Of a DNA stretch of 64,000 nt, positions 32,013 to 42,210 are shown one piece after another. A program made the position numbers and the translations under genes. The stretch covers positions 196,130,052 through 196,194,051 of the forward strand of contig CP136067.1 of NCBI GenBank assembly GCA_032622095.1, read 5' to 3'. Under the pieces are notes generated by a model. That model did no database searches, had not been told where the DNA came from, and saw only the letters and a list, made by a program, of their open reading frames with translations. This stretch comes from Siphonodentalium dalli (taxonomy: Eukaryota > Mollusca > Scaphopoda > Gadilida > Siphonodentaliidae). Each line of letters begins with the position of its first letter. Position 1 is the stretch's first letter.

Positions 32013-33834
32013 TATTCAGCGAAATTCCAAAACACTGGGGTTCTTTTGAACCCCTAAATATCCAATTAATATTAGTTATTTCAGCCAAACCTTGGCTGTT
32101 TATTTCACAGGAGTTTCTGGGATAATCTGTGTGTCGGCTCAGAACATGCGTGCCAATTGAGGAGAACACGCGAAGGATTTGTGTAAATGTTAGCCCAAAC
32201 GACATTTCGAAGTAACGACTGCTTTGTTGTTTATTTCGAGGAATAATACCGCATCATATGAATTCAGCCCAAATATATTGACAGGTGTCAAGGGTCAAAC
32301 TCAAAACTGAGCAATAAAAAACTAATATTAATAAATACCGAGTATATTTAATTTAACGCCAATGGGTCGTTTATGTGCGTTCAAGAGTGTATTTATGCCT
32401 AAAGCAAAGTGAAATAACGATCTTAAAATGAATTGGCCGGTATATTGTATTAGTTATCAGGGTTACCAGGGTCGTAGTTGCATAAATTACAATATAGTTT
32501 ATGTTTATGCTAAGATAACTTGATCGGTATTGAGGTTAACACATATCCCATATATGGACATTCCAAATATGGAAAGTGACGTGCGCAAAATATAGCTGTG
32601 CATCGATATCGGTTATCTGGGTCAGATATATTTATAGCGTCGAAGCGAAGAAATGTCAAATTCCTTGTCTGGATACGCGTCTTATTCTCACGTATACCGT
32701 GTTTATATCGGTTTTATTCTATGTGTTGTTGTGTATTGTATTACTTTGATCAAGGTTGCGCTTTTGTTATTCTCACAAAAGGTAAATTTGATGCGTGTTT
32801 ACATTTCAAAATTTCGTCGGCCATGTATAGTAACACTGAATTCCACATTCCTGAATTACGAGACTAATTGATCGAATGAGGTCAATTTTTCGCATATAAC
32901 AAGACACGTATATGTTATTCTGGACAATTCTGTCGAGTGCCGAATCTCATTTCGCATTATTTTCGTTTTTATCGAAAAATAATCGTTCTCTAGCTATGCC
33001 TATGGACCATGTAAATTTTTTCAACCAAAAAAAATTCATTGTTTTGCCAATTTCAAGCTAGTTGATAGCATGGTCATGGTATAATTTGGCCTAGCGAGTG
33101 TCGGTAGACGTTTCTTGAGTGTGCACAACAAATTTTGGTCCCAACGAAGCAGGCTAAAATCGTGAAATTTGTCAATATTACTTTGCGTGTGAAGAAAATA
33201 TTCATTTAAACTTCCAAAATTGGTTGAAATATGCTCAACAACATACAGTTGAATGGTGACATTATTTATAGTCACCGACTAACTTCCACGATGAATCAAA
33301 TTTGTTTTTATTGGTGACAATTATGTCGCGAGAGATAAAAATGTAAATTTTTTAAAGAAAATGTTAAATTTTAGCTCATTTTAAGACTTTAATTGCTTGT
33401 AGATTGGTGTTAATTATCTTTGTCAATGATGTCATGTCACGCTTGTTAATAATTCATTTGTTCGGAAATACTAATTGGGGGTCGAAATGTATAAAAATTT
33501 AACTCCCACCACTTCCAAAAACAACACCGATAAACAATAACACTCTATAACACGCTATTTATTGTCCTGATATCAGTGATATAAATGAATGCCTAAAATT
33601 AGTATTATCCTGAAATAAATTTATGCCACTTTGGCGAACATGGGAACCACGGTACAATTTATGCCATTTAGGCACACTTCAGAGTGAAATCAGGGCTTAT
33701 ATTTCGGTGAGAATCCAAATTTAGATTCTCGTAAATATTCTCGCAAATTACCCTGAATTCTCGTGAAAAAGTAGATATGAATTCTCGCAAAATCAGATGA
33801 AATATATGCCCTGGAAATATAGCAAATCGTTTAA
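32013..33834. other. Polinton gene-free region 1
   Basis: No coding sequence with any family signature. AT-rich, with short open stretches only. Such a long empty region is unusual for a Polinton and may be later insertion. Confidence 0.4.
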
Positions 33835-34797
33835 TGCTTTAGAATTTTGGTTTTCGGAGATTTATATATATGCTTCAAGACATATTATGGACTTGTTATG
33901 GACTTTTTCGGGTGCGAGAAATTGATAAGTTAGTGCTCAGGCACTTTGCCAACCTGGGGAATGTTATCATTCTACTAACATCACTGAAAATTTCCAAAAA
34001 AATCTGCCACACCACTTCATAGAGAACATCGTCTGAACTACTCCAAATTGTAAATATTTACATCTCGATTCGGGGCGCAACTATCGGCTATAATTAAACA
34101 AAAATGATTTTGCCATCTAGAGTCATTGCATTTAACTAATATATAAGAATGATGTTGTGTATCATCCATTTGGATTAATATTCGTAACGAATAACTACTT
34201 TGAGAAAGATTATTCTTAATTTCTATTCGATCACTCTGCCCGGTGTCTGCCGGAGTGTTTCACATCACTTTAATCAAGGAAGACTGTTCAGAAAAACTGC
34301 ATTTCAAGAAATCGTTTAATGCTTTAGAATTTTGGTTTTCGGAGATTTATATATATATGCTTAAAGACATATTATGGACTTGTTATGGACTTTTTCGGGT
34401 GCGAGAAATTGATAAGTTAGTGCTCTCGCACTTTGCCAACCTGGGGAATGTTATCATTCTACTAAAATCAACACTGAAAATTTCCACAAAAATCTACCAC
34501 CCAACTTCATAGAGAACATCGTCTGAACTACTCCAAATTGTAAATATTTACATCTCGATTCGGGGCGCAACTATCGGCTATAATTAAAAAAAATGATTTC
34601 GCCATCGAGAGTCATTGCATTTAACTAATATATAAGAATGACGTTGTGTATCATCCATTTGGATTAATATTCGTAACAAATAACTACTTTGAGAAAGATT
34701 ATTCTTAATTTCTATTTGATCACTCTGCCCGTTGTCTGCCGGAGTGTTTCACATCACTTTAATCAAGGAAGACTGTTCAGAAAAACTGCATTTCAAG
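33835..34797 (+). repeat. 475-490 bp tandem duplication inside the Polinton
   Basis: 33835-34309 recurs at 34310-34797 with few differences (for example TCGTTTAATGCTTTAGAATT at 33837 and 34312). The end of the unit, from GTTTCACATCACTTTAATCA, appears once more near 34746. No protein. A related piece lies outside the Polinton at about 51005-51170 (TTTCGCCATCG.CAGTCA.TGCATTTAA and TATATAAGAATGACG). Confidence 0.8.
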
Positions 34798-34867
34798 ATC
34801 ACCAAACAACTTTCCTTTTTAGGGCCACCACATCTTTCCAAAGATGTACTTCTTCCATTTTGCTATC

Positions 34868-35092
34868 AAAGACCGAAAAATGTCGTTAAACTACAGATCC
34901 AAATACCCACTAAGGGCCCCTATATCTTGAAATATTAAAGACCGAGAATGTCGTTAAACTATAAAGACCGAAAAATGTCGTTAAACTAGAGATCCAAATA
35001 CCCCCTATATCTTGAGATATTATAAAGACCGAAAAATGTCATTAAACTATTAAAGACCGAAAAATGTCGTTAAACTAGAAATCCAAACATCC
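34868..35092 (+). repeat. AAAGACCGAAAAATGTCGTTAAACTA short array
   Basis: Five copies of a unit containing GACCGAAAAATGTCGTTAAA, some followed by GATCCAAATACCC and CTATATCTTGA. Spacing varies between about 26 and 70 bp. Confidence 0.8.
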
Positions 35093-36865
35093 CCATCCCC
35101 TATTTTTTTTAGACAATTAGTAACGAAATATGTCGTTACACCATTAATAGATAATTTGTGTTTATGAAAGTCTGGCACCCATTAGCAGTTTGTTTTCAGT
35201 ACATTTTAATATTCATTGGAACGTAAACAATTATTCGCTGCCTTTCGTTACTAGTTTCCTCGACTCAAATATTTCTCACTGCTCAATACTTCAATACTTA
35301 TAATTAAAAAAAATGTTCTGTGTTTTGTGTCACTTCTTAATAGCATTATGTATTCTGCTATTGACAAGAAACAAAGTTGCAGTATACTTTAAAGGTATAC
35401 GGAAGGCCTTGGTGGGTATCCTGTGAACATATTTCCACCTGTCAAAAACCGCTACAAACGAAAATAATATTCAAATATAGACATACTTTGTTAATATACA
35501 AATGAGAAATATCTCATAAACAGTATGTTATTGTCGTAAATTTGACGATTGTTATGTAAACAAAGCGTAAAAAGTTACTTTCTTGGTGTTTCTTTATATT
35601 ATGATGGTAAACATAAAGAGCGTTCTTTGTTGCTCAATTCCTTATTTGGAAATAATAAAGAGCGTTTATACCATTTGTGTGTGATTAGCCAGTAGCATTG
35701 TGGTGCCTTCTATAACAAAAATCAGACTCTTGTTTAGGTAAAATTTAGTAGGTCTTTATGTGAGCATGAGGTTTACGCGATAGTGATCGTATATTTGAAC
35801 CAAAATGTATGCGTTTTAATATTTTTCTGTTTACGGTGTTTGGAACAAATATGAATATTTTCGACAACTAAGCCCCCTCGTCCCTTTAATATAATTAATA
35901 TAACATCCCTCATCCAATAATCTCCAAATTGAATATCTAATTTCAATCCTAGTTACACGTCACGCCGCCCGTCATCATTTGCCAATTGTACACCCTTTTT
36001 TTGCTGCTGCTGCAACTGTTCAATTTCTTTAAAAATTATTGAAAAAATGGCCCTCCCGCCCGCCGACATTTACTTCTGATTTTTTTTTATCATCGGTCCG
36101 CACCAAAATTGAGCACACGTCCCTATATAATATACCTATTTAAACCGAGTATACACGGTGGTGTAATAGATCAACCGTTAATTTAACCGTTTAGGTAGCA
36201 TATTTCCACGTATACGTTATCACGACAAATCCCTGCTGATCTGTTATTAATGAACCAAACACTTAACATGTCAACACACTCTGGCCCGCCAATGCTACAG
36301 TGTATAAACGTAACGGGGCAAATATGCACATTATATTGGAGAGCATTCACCATGGGCAATCTGCTCACCCCTTTTAGCCGATACGATAGAAACTAAACGA
36401 TTTGTTACTTCTAATTACCCGTACTTAATTACAGTCTTATTAAAACCAGACCTAATTTTCATTACTTTCAAGGTAAGGAAACCTTGGTCTAGTTATTACT
36501 AGACTGTTAATTACACTACTTGCGTGTTAATAAAGTACGACCCCATTACCACTAAAGGTGAAACATGGGATTTAGAACATTAATATTCACTCTTACATAG
36601 TTCCACATTCAAGGTGTAATCGTATGTCAGTTGTAACGTTGTGAAACTGCAACCGAACTGAATTATTCTATGCTAAATAGTTCATGGCTGACCTGATGCA
36701 TGCATCTTAGTTTTCTTGTACTCCATAATGCCTCAGGTTAGGACTCCCAGCTCGACCGAATCTAACCTATGGGCGCTACATATCACGTGGTTTCCGCCGC
36801 AGAGGTAGACTGTATTCCCCCCTGTATATATAGTATAGTCGCGATATGTGAGAAGTTATTACAAT
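35093..36865. other. Polinton gene-free region 2
   Basis: No protein could be supported. Two exact TAAAGAGCGTT words occur at 35614 and 35656. The last 100 bases before the ATPase contain CCGCAGAGG and TATATATAGTATAG (near 36823-36838), a plausible TATA element for the virion gene set. Confidence 0.45.
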
Positions 36866-37507
36866 ATGTATCCTTTCGAGAGCAACACATCTAATTCTAT
36901 TACTGGGGCGACCTGTTCAGGAAAGACAACTTGGCTATATCGCTTATTAAAAAATAAAGATAAAATGTTTATTAAGCCACCGGAACATATTTTGTATTGC
37001 TATGGAATATACCAACCTATATACGATGAAATGGCGAGAAAACTACCATTTGTTAGATTTCATGATGGTATTCCTACTGAAAAGGAATTAGGAGATATCT
37101 CAGATCCCGTTATATGTAACGTAGTTATACTAGATGATGTAATGGAAGCTGTGACGTCATCAAAAGAAATGGAGTGTCTGTTCACTAAAGGAATGCATCA
37201 TCGCAACCTCTCGATTATTTATTTGAATCAAAACCAATTCAACAAGGGTCGCCATGGAAGAACTATAAATTTGAACACCCATATAAATGTATTTATGAAA
37301 AATCCACGTGATGTAACTCAATTACAATGTTTGGCGCGCCAAGCATTTTTAGGAAAAAGTAAATTTATTATCGAGGCATATAGAGATGCAACATCAGAGA
37401 AATTTGGATATTTGATTTTAGATTGTTCACCAGTCGGTATAGATGATTATCGTGTGAGAACGAAAATATTTCCCGATGAAGATACTGTTATATATCAGAG
37501 CGTATAA
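36866..37507 (+). CDS. Polinton DNA-packaging ATPase (FtsK/HerA, A32-like)
   Basis: I start at the ATG at 36866; codons before it begin with GTG. About 213 residues. Walker A is GATCSGKTTW at residues 14-23, Walker B is VVILDDVM near residue 92, and SIIYLNQNQFNKG is a sensor-like stretch after it. Members pump the genome into capsids at the expense of ATP. It is the first gene of the plus-strand virion block. Length is normal for Polinton packaging ATPases and no break is seen. Confidence 0.9.
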   Translation: MYPFESNTSNSITGATCSGKTTWLYRLLKNKDKMFIKPPEHILYCYGIYQPIYDEMARKLPFVRFHDGIPTEKELGDISDPVICNVVILDDVMEAVTSSKEMECLFTKGMHHRNLSIIYLNQNQFNKGRHGRTINLNTHINVFMKNPRDVTQLQCLARQAFLGKSKFIIEAYRDATSEKFGYLILDCSPVGIDDYRVRTKIFPDEDTVIYQSV

Positions 37508-37545
37508 GATAATATATCCCATAACAGATATAGCGAGCCGCGGGT

Positions 37546-37803
37546 ATGGAGGTGAAGAAAATGCATCTGTTATCTAATGAAAGATATCAGTTTCTGTTAA
37601 AATCATCAGCCAAACCAAAAGAATATAACACTGAGCGAGTAATTTGTGAGCAGAAACCACGAGAGAGAAATAAAGCTACTCAAACCGACAATACAGAGAC
37701 TCAAATTGGTGAAGGTTTCAAGTTACCACCACCCCCTGGAATTCCTGTGAAACGCAAGAGAGACAGTCCTATGCCGAAGAAACTTAAATGGTTAAAACTA
37801 TGA
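37546..37803 (+). CDS. small basic Polinton protein, unknown
   Basis: 85 residues, rich in Lys and Arg, with LPPPPGIPVKRKRD, a likely nuclear localisation signal. No domain recognised. It sits 38 bases after the ATPase stop, and its TGA stop overlaps an ATG of the integrase in the form ATGA (37800-37803). The tight packing supports a real gene. Confidence 0.55.
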   Translation: MEVKKMHLLSNERYQFLLKSSAKPKEYNTERVICEQKPRERNKATQTDNTETQIGEGFKLPPPPGIPVKRKRDSPMPKKLKWLKL

Positions 37804-38912
37804 AGTATGAAGAATACTTAAAGAGTATATATTATGACCCCGCACACGCGGCGGCATACGCAGGTGTGGACAAGCTATATAGAATCGTTCGCAGAGAAGG
37901 TCGTTTCGTGTTGAATAGAAACAAAATACGTGAATGGTTATCTCAGCAAGAAAGTTATTCAGTACACAAAGAAGAGAAAATGAAGTTTAGAAGGAGAAAG
38001 ATTTTATCTCCATACGTGGATTTTCAATGGGACATAGATACAGCATATATGGACAAATACGCGCGAGAAAATAATGGCTATTTATATTTCGTTTTAGCGG
38101 TAGATATTATGTCTAAGTATGTATGGACAGTTCCACTGCGAACGAAGAGTGGTAAGGAAATGGTAGAGGCCTTCAAAAATATATTTTCGGGTGGGAGAAT
38201 CCCTCAGAACATACGCTCGGATCTCGGGACGGAATATGTTAATTCTCAATTCAAGCGATACCTCGAGTCCAATCACGTTAATTATTTCACTACCAATAAC
38301 GTAGGTAAAGCTAGTTATGCAGAACGATCGATAAAATCCATAAAAATGCGACTTAGTCGGTACATGACGCATAACCAAACTCATAAGTGGATAGATGTAC
38401 TCCCCGCTGTTACCAATAGCTACAACGAAACATACCACCGAACCATTAAAAGGAGACCAGCGAGCGTGAAGCCTGAAGACTCTGTGGCACTTTGGAAATT
38501 AATTTATCATTCCGCTAAAGCGAAAACCGGAATAAAATATATATTTAAAGTAGGTGATCTTGTCAGGATTTCCTTTCTACGCAGACAGTTTCAAAGGGAA
38601 TATGACGAGCGTTGGACACGTGAATTATTTGTAATAACAGAACGTTATATGAGACAAGGTATTCCGCAATATAAATTAAAAGATTATTCTGGTGAAATTA
38701 TAAAAGGTGCTTTCTATCAAAATCAGTTGAGCAAATCGTACGAATCAGACAATTATCTTGTGGAAAAGGTTATCAAGTCTCGCAAAAGAAAAGGAAAAAC
38801 TGAATATCTAGTTAGTTGGAAGGGATGGTTGAGTCCTAAATATGACTCATGGATTAAGGAGGGTGACCTGAAATCTATAAATAATGAATCAACAATAATC
38901 AACAAGTCATAA
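37788..38912 (+). CDS. Polinton integrase with C-terminal chromodomain
   Basis: 374 residues if started at 37788, or four fewer from the ATG at 37800 that overlaps the previous stop. The rve core has WDIDTAYMDKYA (first Asp), NIRSDLGTEYVN (second Asp) and KASYAERSIKSIK (catalytic Glu), so the D,D,E triad is complete. The C-terminus, from about residue 315, reads YLVEKVIKSRKRKGKTEYLV then SWKGWLSPKYDSWIKEGDL, a chromodomain (with an aromatic-cage Trp), which may steer insertion to methyl-histone chromatin. It joins element ends to host DNA and makes the 6-bp duplication seen at the ends. Intact. Confidence 0.95.
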   Translation: MVKTMKYEEYLKSIYYDPAHAAAYAGVDKLYRIVRREGRFVLNRNKIREWLSQQESYSVHKEEKMKFRRRKILSPYVDFQWDIDTAYMDKYARENNGYLYFVLAVDIMSKYVWTVPLRTKSGKEMVEAFKNIFSGGRIPQNIRSDLGTEYVNSQFKRYLESNHVNYFTTNNVGKASYAERSIKSIKMRLSRYMTHNQTHKWIDVLPAVTNSYNETYHRTIKRRPASVKPEDSVALWKLIYHSAKAKTGIKYIFKVGDLVRISFLRRQFQREYDERWTRELFVITERYMRQGIPQYKLKDYSGEIIKGAFYQNQLSKSYESDNYLVEKVIKSRKRKGKTEYLVSWKGWLSPKYDSWIKEGDLKSINNESTIINKS

Positions 38913-38937
38913 TGACTCCACTCTTCGGCATAGTAAG

Positions 38938-39261
38938 ATGGGTGTCGAGAAATATTTGGCATTATTTGAAATATTAATCAGAACGTCGGACGCAAAACGA
39001 AAAGCAATTATAAGGACATTATCTGACAATCAGCTACATGCAATAGTCGAATCTGTATACAATGTACTCCTCGGTGTATGTCCTATGAATAGAGCGGATA
39101 AAAAGAAGTTGTACGAATACAGACGGGTTATTCGACGACTGGTGTCTAAGCGATTAACCCGTAACCAACAGCGACGATTATTGACTAAATATCAACATAT
39201 ATTACCGATACTATTGAAGTCGATTTTGCCGAGATTAAAATGCAGTCGGATTACTATATAA
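38938..39261 (+). CDS. small basic core-like protein of Polintons
   Basis: 107 residues, helical and very basic in its second half (RRVIRRLVSKRLTRNQQRRL), with a hydrophobic C-terminal end. A small protein of this layout, between integrase and capsid genes, is common in Polintons and adintovirus-like elements and has been likened to adenoviral core or membrane-active proteins. The likeness here is by size, charge and place only. Its 3' end overlaps the next gene by 22 bases. Confidence 0.6.
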   Translation: MGVEKYLALFEILIRTSDAKRKAIIRTLSDNQLHAIVESVYNVLLGVCPMNRADKKKLYEYRRVIRRLVSKRLTRNQQRRLLTKYQHILPILLKSILPRLKCSRITI

Positions 39262-39680
39262 CGATACGAAGCGACCAGAGTCTGAAATATTGGAAAGACA
39301 ACACACCCTATCACTTCCGTATTCATTTGAACACTCCGCTCAAATTAGATGGATACTGGATGATGGCGATCGTGGGTATTGATGCGTCCTCGAAACAAAG
39401 CAAAACTAATAAAGGGAAATCACACATTTACGTGATGAGCGATATATGCACAGAGTCGATAGTCGGCGATGGGTTTGAACCATTGTTGCGAGCTGTGTAT
39501 CCGTCCAGAAATGGCAAATGGAACCATACTTTTATATTACCTCAATATTTACCAGTCAAAGTGAAGGAGATTTATGATATAGAACTCTATATAAAAGACC
39601 ACATGAACAACTTAGCTTTATTTCTGACTGAGCCTTCCTCAATCACGTTACACTTGAAGAAATATCCATTTTATTTATGA
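39240..39680 (+). CDS. Polinton minor capsid (penton-like) protein
   Basis: 146 residues. The start, YYITIRSDQSLKYWKDNTPY then HFRIHLNTPLKLDGYWMMAI, follows the pattern of Polinton minor capsid proteins, with a predicted single jelly-roll; the end is strand-rich. It would occupy the five-fold vertices. The ATG at 39240 lies inside the 3' end of the previous gene, and the stop overlaps the next ATG (ATGA, 39677-39680). Confidence 0.7.
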   Translation: MQSDYYITIRSDQSLKYWKDNTPYHFRIHLNTPLKLDGYWMMAIVGIDASSKQSKTNKGKSHIYVMSDICTESIVGDGFEPLLRAVYPSRNGKWNHTFILPQYLPVKVKEIYDIELYIKDHMNNLALFLTEPSSITLHLKKYPFYL

Positions 39681-40045
39681 TGGACAACCTCTATGTACCG
39701 GATACGCAGAAATGGTTGAGGTTTTACAAGAATATCGCCAGCGGTAAAACCAACACTTATCAAGATCACGTCCAACGAGGTGGTGGTTTAGGTGACAGTC
39801 AATCAACCTATATGATACCTATCGAATCATATTCTACGGAACACCCTACGCCTAAAAGTGATATCGACGTGACACTGGTATCTCCCTCCCAACAGGACGT
39901 GGAACGAGCCAAGAGTCAGCTACAGAGACGCGGTATAAAAACAGGAAATAAACGAACAGTTGTCAGTAAGCCGCCGAATATTATCAAGAGAAGGAAGCCT
40001 GATTCGTTCGATGATGTCGGTGTTAAACAAAGATGCGTTCAGTGA
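39677..40045 (+). CDS. GG-motif virion protein, pVI-like place
   Basis: 122 residues. It has VPDTQKWLRFYKNI near the N-terminus, then QRGGGLGDSQSTYMIPI, and a basic C-terminal half. The Gly-rich QRGGGLG stretch could be a cut site for the adenain-type protease in this element. The place between the penton-like and major capsid genes is where cement or membrane-lytic virion proteins sit in related viruses. No fold is recognised, so the role is inference. It overlaps the major capsid gene by about 32-35 bases. Confidence 0.55.
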   Translation: MMDNLYVPDTQKWLRFYKNIASGKTNTYQDHVQRGGGLGDSQSTYMIPIESYSTEHPTPKSDIDVTLVSPSQQDVERAKSQLQRRGIKTGNKRTVVSKPPNIIKRRKPDSFDDVGVKQRCVQ

Positions 40046-41333
40046 GTCACAGCCCAGCTCTCTTAACCTTTTTGAGTTGCCGCCTCATCAAACTGGAGTT
40101 CAAAGTATAACTTTTGAAGAAATTCGTCCTGTGTCACAATTAAGTACCATTTCACCTATCGAGTTCCATATATCGGGACAGAATGCCATGGAATATCTGG
40201 ATTTGAAAAGAAGTCGATTACACATAAAAGCTAAAATTACCAAAAAAGACGGCACGTCGATTGCATCGACTGATAAAGTCGGGCCGGTAAATCTTTTTAT
40301 GTCCTCAATGTTTGAACAAGTAGACGTCTTCATGTCTGGGAGGCTGGTATCATCAAACACCAATAATTACCAATACAAGAGTATTATTCAAACGCTGTTG
40401 AAATACGGGGCGAGCGAGAAAATCACGCAGCTGAAAAGTCAGCTATTTTACGAAGATAGGAACGGTCATATGGACGACGCGAACACGAAAGGACTGAACA
40501 TCGGACTCATAGAGCGTTCCAAGAGCATGTCAGAGAGCAAAACTATAGACTTATGCGGACCGATACTGCATGATGTATTTTTGCAAAATCGTTATATACT
40601 TAATCAAGTGGACATTGTCGTGAGGCTGTATCGCACCAACCCGTCGTTCTGTCTAATGACAACCAGCGATGATGCAACGTACAAAGTACACATAGAAGAC
40701 GCAATCTTAGAAACTTGCAAGGTCAAGGTTTCTCCATCAGTTATTTTGGCACATAACCAAACGCTCGCAAGCATCACAGCGAAATATCCATACAACAGCT
40801 CCCAAGTCAAGATGATGTCAATTCAAACCGGTCAGGTTTCATTATCTTTTGAAAATTTATTCCAAGGCTATTCTCCAGCCAGACTAGTACTAGGTTTCGT
40901 TTCGAGTTCTGCAGTGACAGGGACATTTTCGAAGAACCCGTATAATTTTCAAAATTTCGATATTCGTCAAATTAGTTTGACTCGAGACGGTATTTCGATC
41001 GGAAGATCAGGACCCACCAAGCTTAATTTCACTTCGAGCGAGGGTAAAATGTTTACAAATTCCTACGTAGATATGATGGAATTTAGCGGAGTATGGCGTC
41101 AAAATCGTGATAATGGTATTTCATTGGATGAATATGTCGATGGTAATGCATTATTTTGCTATGACTTGGAACCTAACTTCGGTACTGAGTCTTTACCACT
41201 ACTTAAACGCGGTAACATCAGATTACAGGTAGAATTCGGAAAAGCATTAACGGAAGCTGTGTCCTGTATAATTTACAGCGAAACGCCAGCGTTATTTCAG
41301 ATAGATCAGCAAAGAAACGTAATCACAGAATGA
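40014..41333 (+). CDS. Polinton major capsid protein (double jelly-roll)
   Basis: About 440 residues from the ATG at 40014 (40011 is an alternative); the longer open frame upstream lacks an ATG. Recognisable blocks are SLNLFELPPHQTGVQ at the N-terminus, PIEFHISGQNAMEYLDLKRS, VGPVNLFMSSMFEQVDVFMS, LCGPILHDVFLQNRYILNQV in the first jelly-roll, and ARLVLGFVSSSAVTGTFSKN in the second. These are typical of Polinton and adintovirus-like major capsid proteins. Trimers would form the icosahedral shell. No stop or frameshift, so the capsid gene is preserved although the polymerase is not. Confidence 0.9.
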   Translation: MSVLNKDAFSESQPSSLNLFELPPHQTGVQSITFEEIRPVSQLSTISPIEFHISGQNAMEYLDLKRSRLHIKAKITKKDGTSIASTDKVGPVNLFMSSMFEQVDVFMSGRLVSSNTNNYQYKSIIQTLLKYGASEKITQLKSQLFYEDRNGHMDDANTKGLNIGLIERSKSMSESKTIDLCGPILHDVFLQNRYILNQVDIVVRLYRTNPSFCLMTTSDDATYKVHIEDAILETCKVKVSPSVILAHNQTLASITAKYPYNSSQVKMMSIQTGQVSLSFENLFQGYSPARLVLGFVSSSAVTGTFSKNPYNFQNFDIRQISLTRDGISIGRSGPTKLNFTSSEGKMFTNSYVDMMEFSGVWRQNRDNGISLDEYVDGNALFCYDLEPNFGTESLPLLKRGNIRLQVEFGKALTEAVSCIIYSETPALFQIDQQRNVITE

Positions 41334-41788
41334 ACACCAATCAATTACAGTGTTGTATCAGATCTGACTCGAATTTATCGAAATGTGTGGAGGGTGTATT
41401 TCCAGCTGATCAAATCCCTGCTAAGAGACACAAACGAGGACTTATTGTCAACACTGACCCTGCAGGATACGCAGGTTTTCATTGGCTAGCGATATATTTG
41501 AGTGATGATCGTGTGGAAATTTTCGATAGTTACGGACAAGCTCCGGGGACATACAGTGCAGAGATATACAATTATTTGAATAAACTGAAATTACCCATCG
41601 TGCATAACACAACACGATTTCAAAACGTCAACACGGATGTTTGCGGACAATATTGTATTTTATATTTATTAGCTAAATGTAATGGTGTTTCTATGAAAAA
41701 CTTTCAGTCTATATTCGGTGATAATTTATATTCCAATGATATATTCGTCTATACATATATACAACATATATATCCATTTTGTATTTAA
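41330..41788 (+). CDS. adenain-type cysteine protease
   Basis: 152 residues from the ATG at 41330, which overlaps the capsid stop as ATGA. The catalytic set is in place: His in GFHWLAIYLS, an acidic residue in VEIFDSYG, and Cys in DVCGQYCILYLL (Gln just before the Tyr-Cys). This is the C5/Ulp1-like arrangement used by adenoviral and Polinton maturation proteases. It would trim capsid-associated precursors. Intact. Confidence 0.9.
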   Translation: MNTNQLQCCIRSDSNLSKCVEGVFPADQIPAKRHKRGLIVNTDPAGYAGFHWLAIYLSDDRVEIFDSYGQAPGTYSAEIYNYLNKLKLPIVHNTTRFQNVNTDVCGQYCILYLLAKCNGVSMKNFQSIFGDNLYSNDIFVYTYIQHIYPFCI

Positions 41789-41945
41789 AATAAAATCAGA
41801 ATTTTCTCAACAACACATTCTTGTCTCAATTCCCAGTCAAATTCGAACCAGCACGACTATGTCGGGCGCTAATGCATTTTATATCAAGCAAGATTGGTAG
41901 TGTTTAAAGATACGGGCGGCTTATGATGTTTATATTAGGTAAACA

Positions 41946-41956
41946 TAAAGAGCGTT
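41946..41956 (+). other. TAAAGAGCGTT after the protease gene
   Basis: Exact copy of the 11-mer also found at 2621, 2648, 2765, 35614 and 35656, here preceded by GGTAAACA as at 35608. It lies about 160 bases after the last virion gene, in the short space between convergent genes, where a transcript end is expected. Confidence 0.5.
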
Positions 41957-42169
41957 GAGTAAACTTCTGTAACACGAGTAGTCTCTTGTTTCTGCAACCA
42001 CCCTGTGCCATTTAAGCAATACCTATATGCGGACCCCGTACATAATAATGTCCACGATGGCTCTCATACTTTATCTAGACTTGAGACTAGCTATATATCC
42101 AAACTATAACTTTTCTATCTATGAGATCAGTTATAGCTTTAAGATATATAGGTGTATTTCCCACCGTGG

Positions 42170-42210
42170 ATTCTTCTTTTTTTTCTTCTTTTTTTTCTTC
42201 TTTCTTTCTA
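42170..42210. repeat. TTC/T-rich microsatellite between convergent genes
   Basis: A polypyrimidine run of TTCTTTTTTTTC type ends at the polymerase stop. It separates the plus-strand virion block from the minus-strand polymerase. Confidence 0.7.

Noticed and set aside
34243-34938. Open frames of 66-89 codons in the Polinton middle
   Set aside because: They come from the duplicated unit and have no motif; the two copies diverge in frame.
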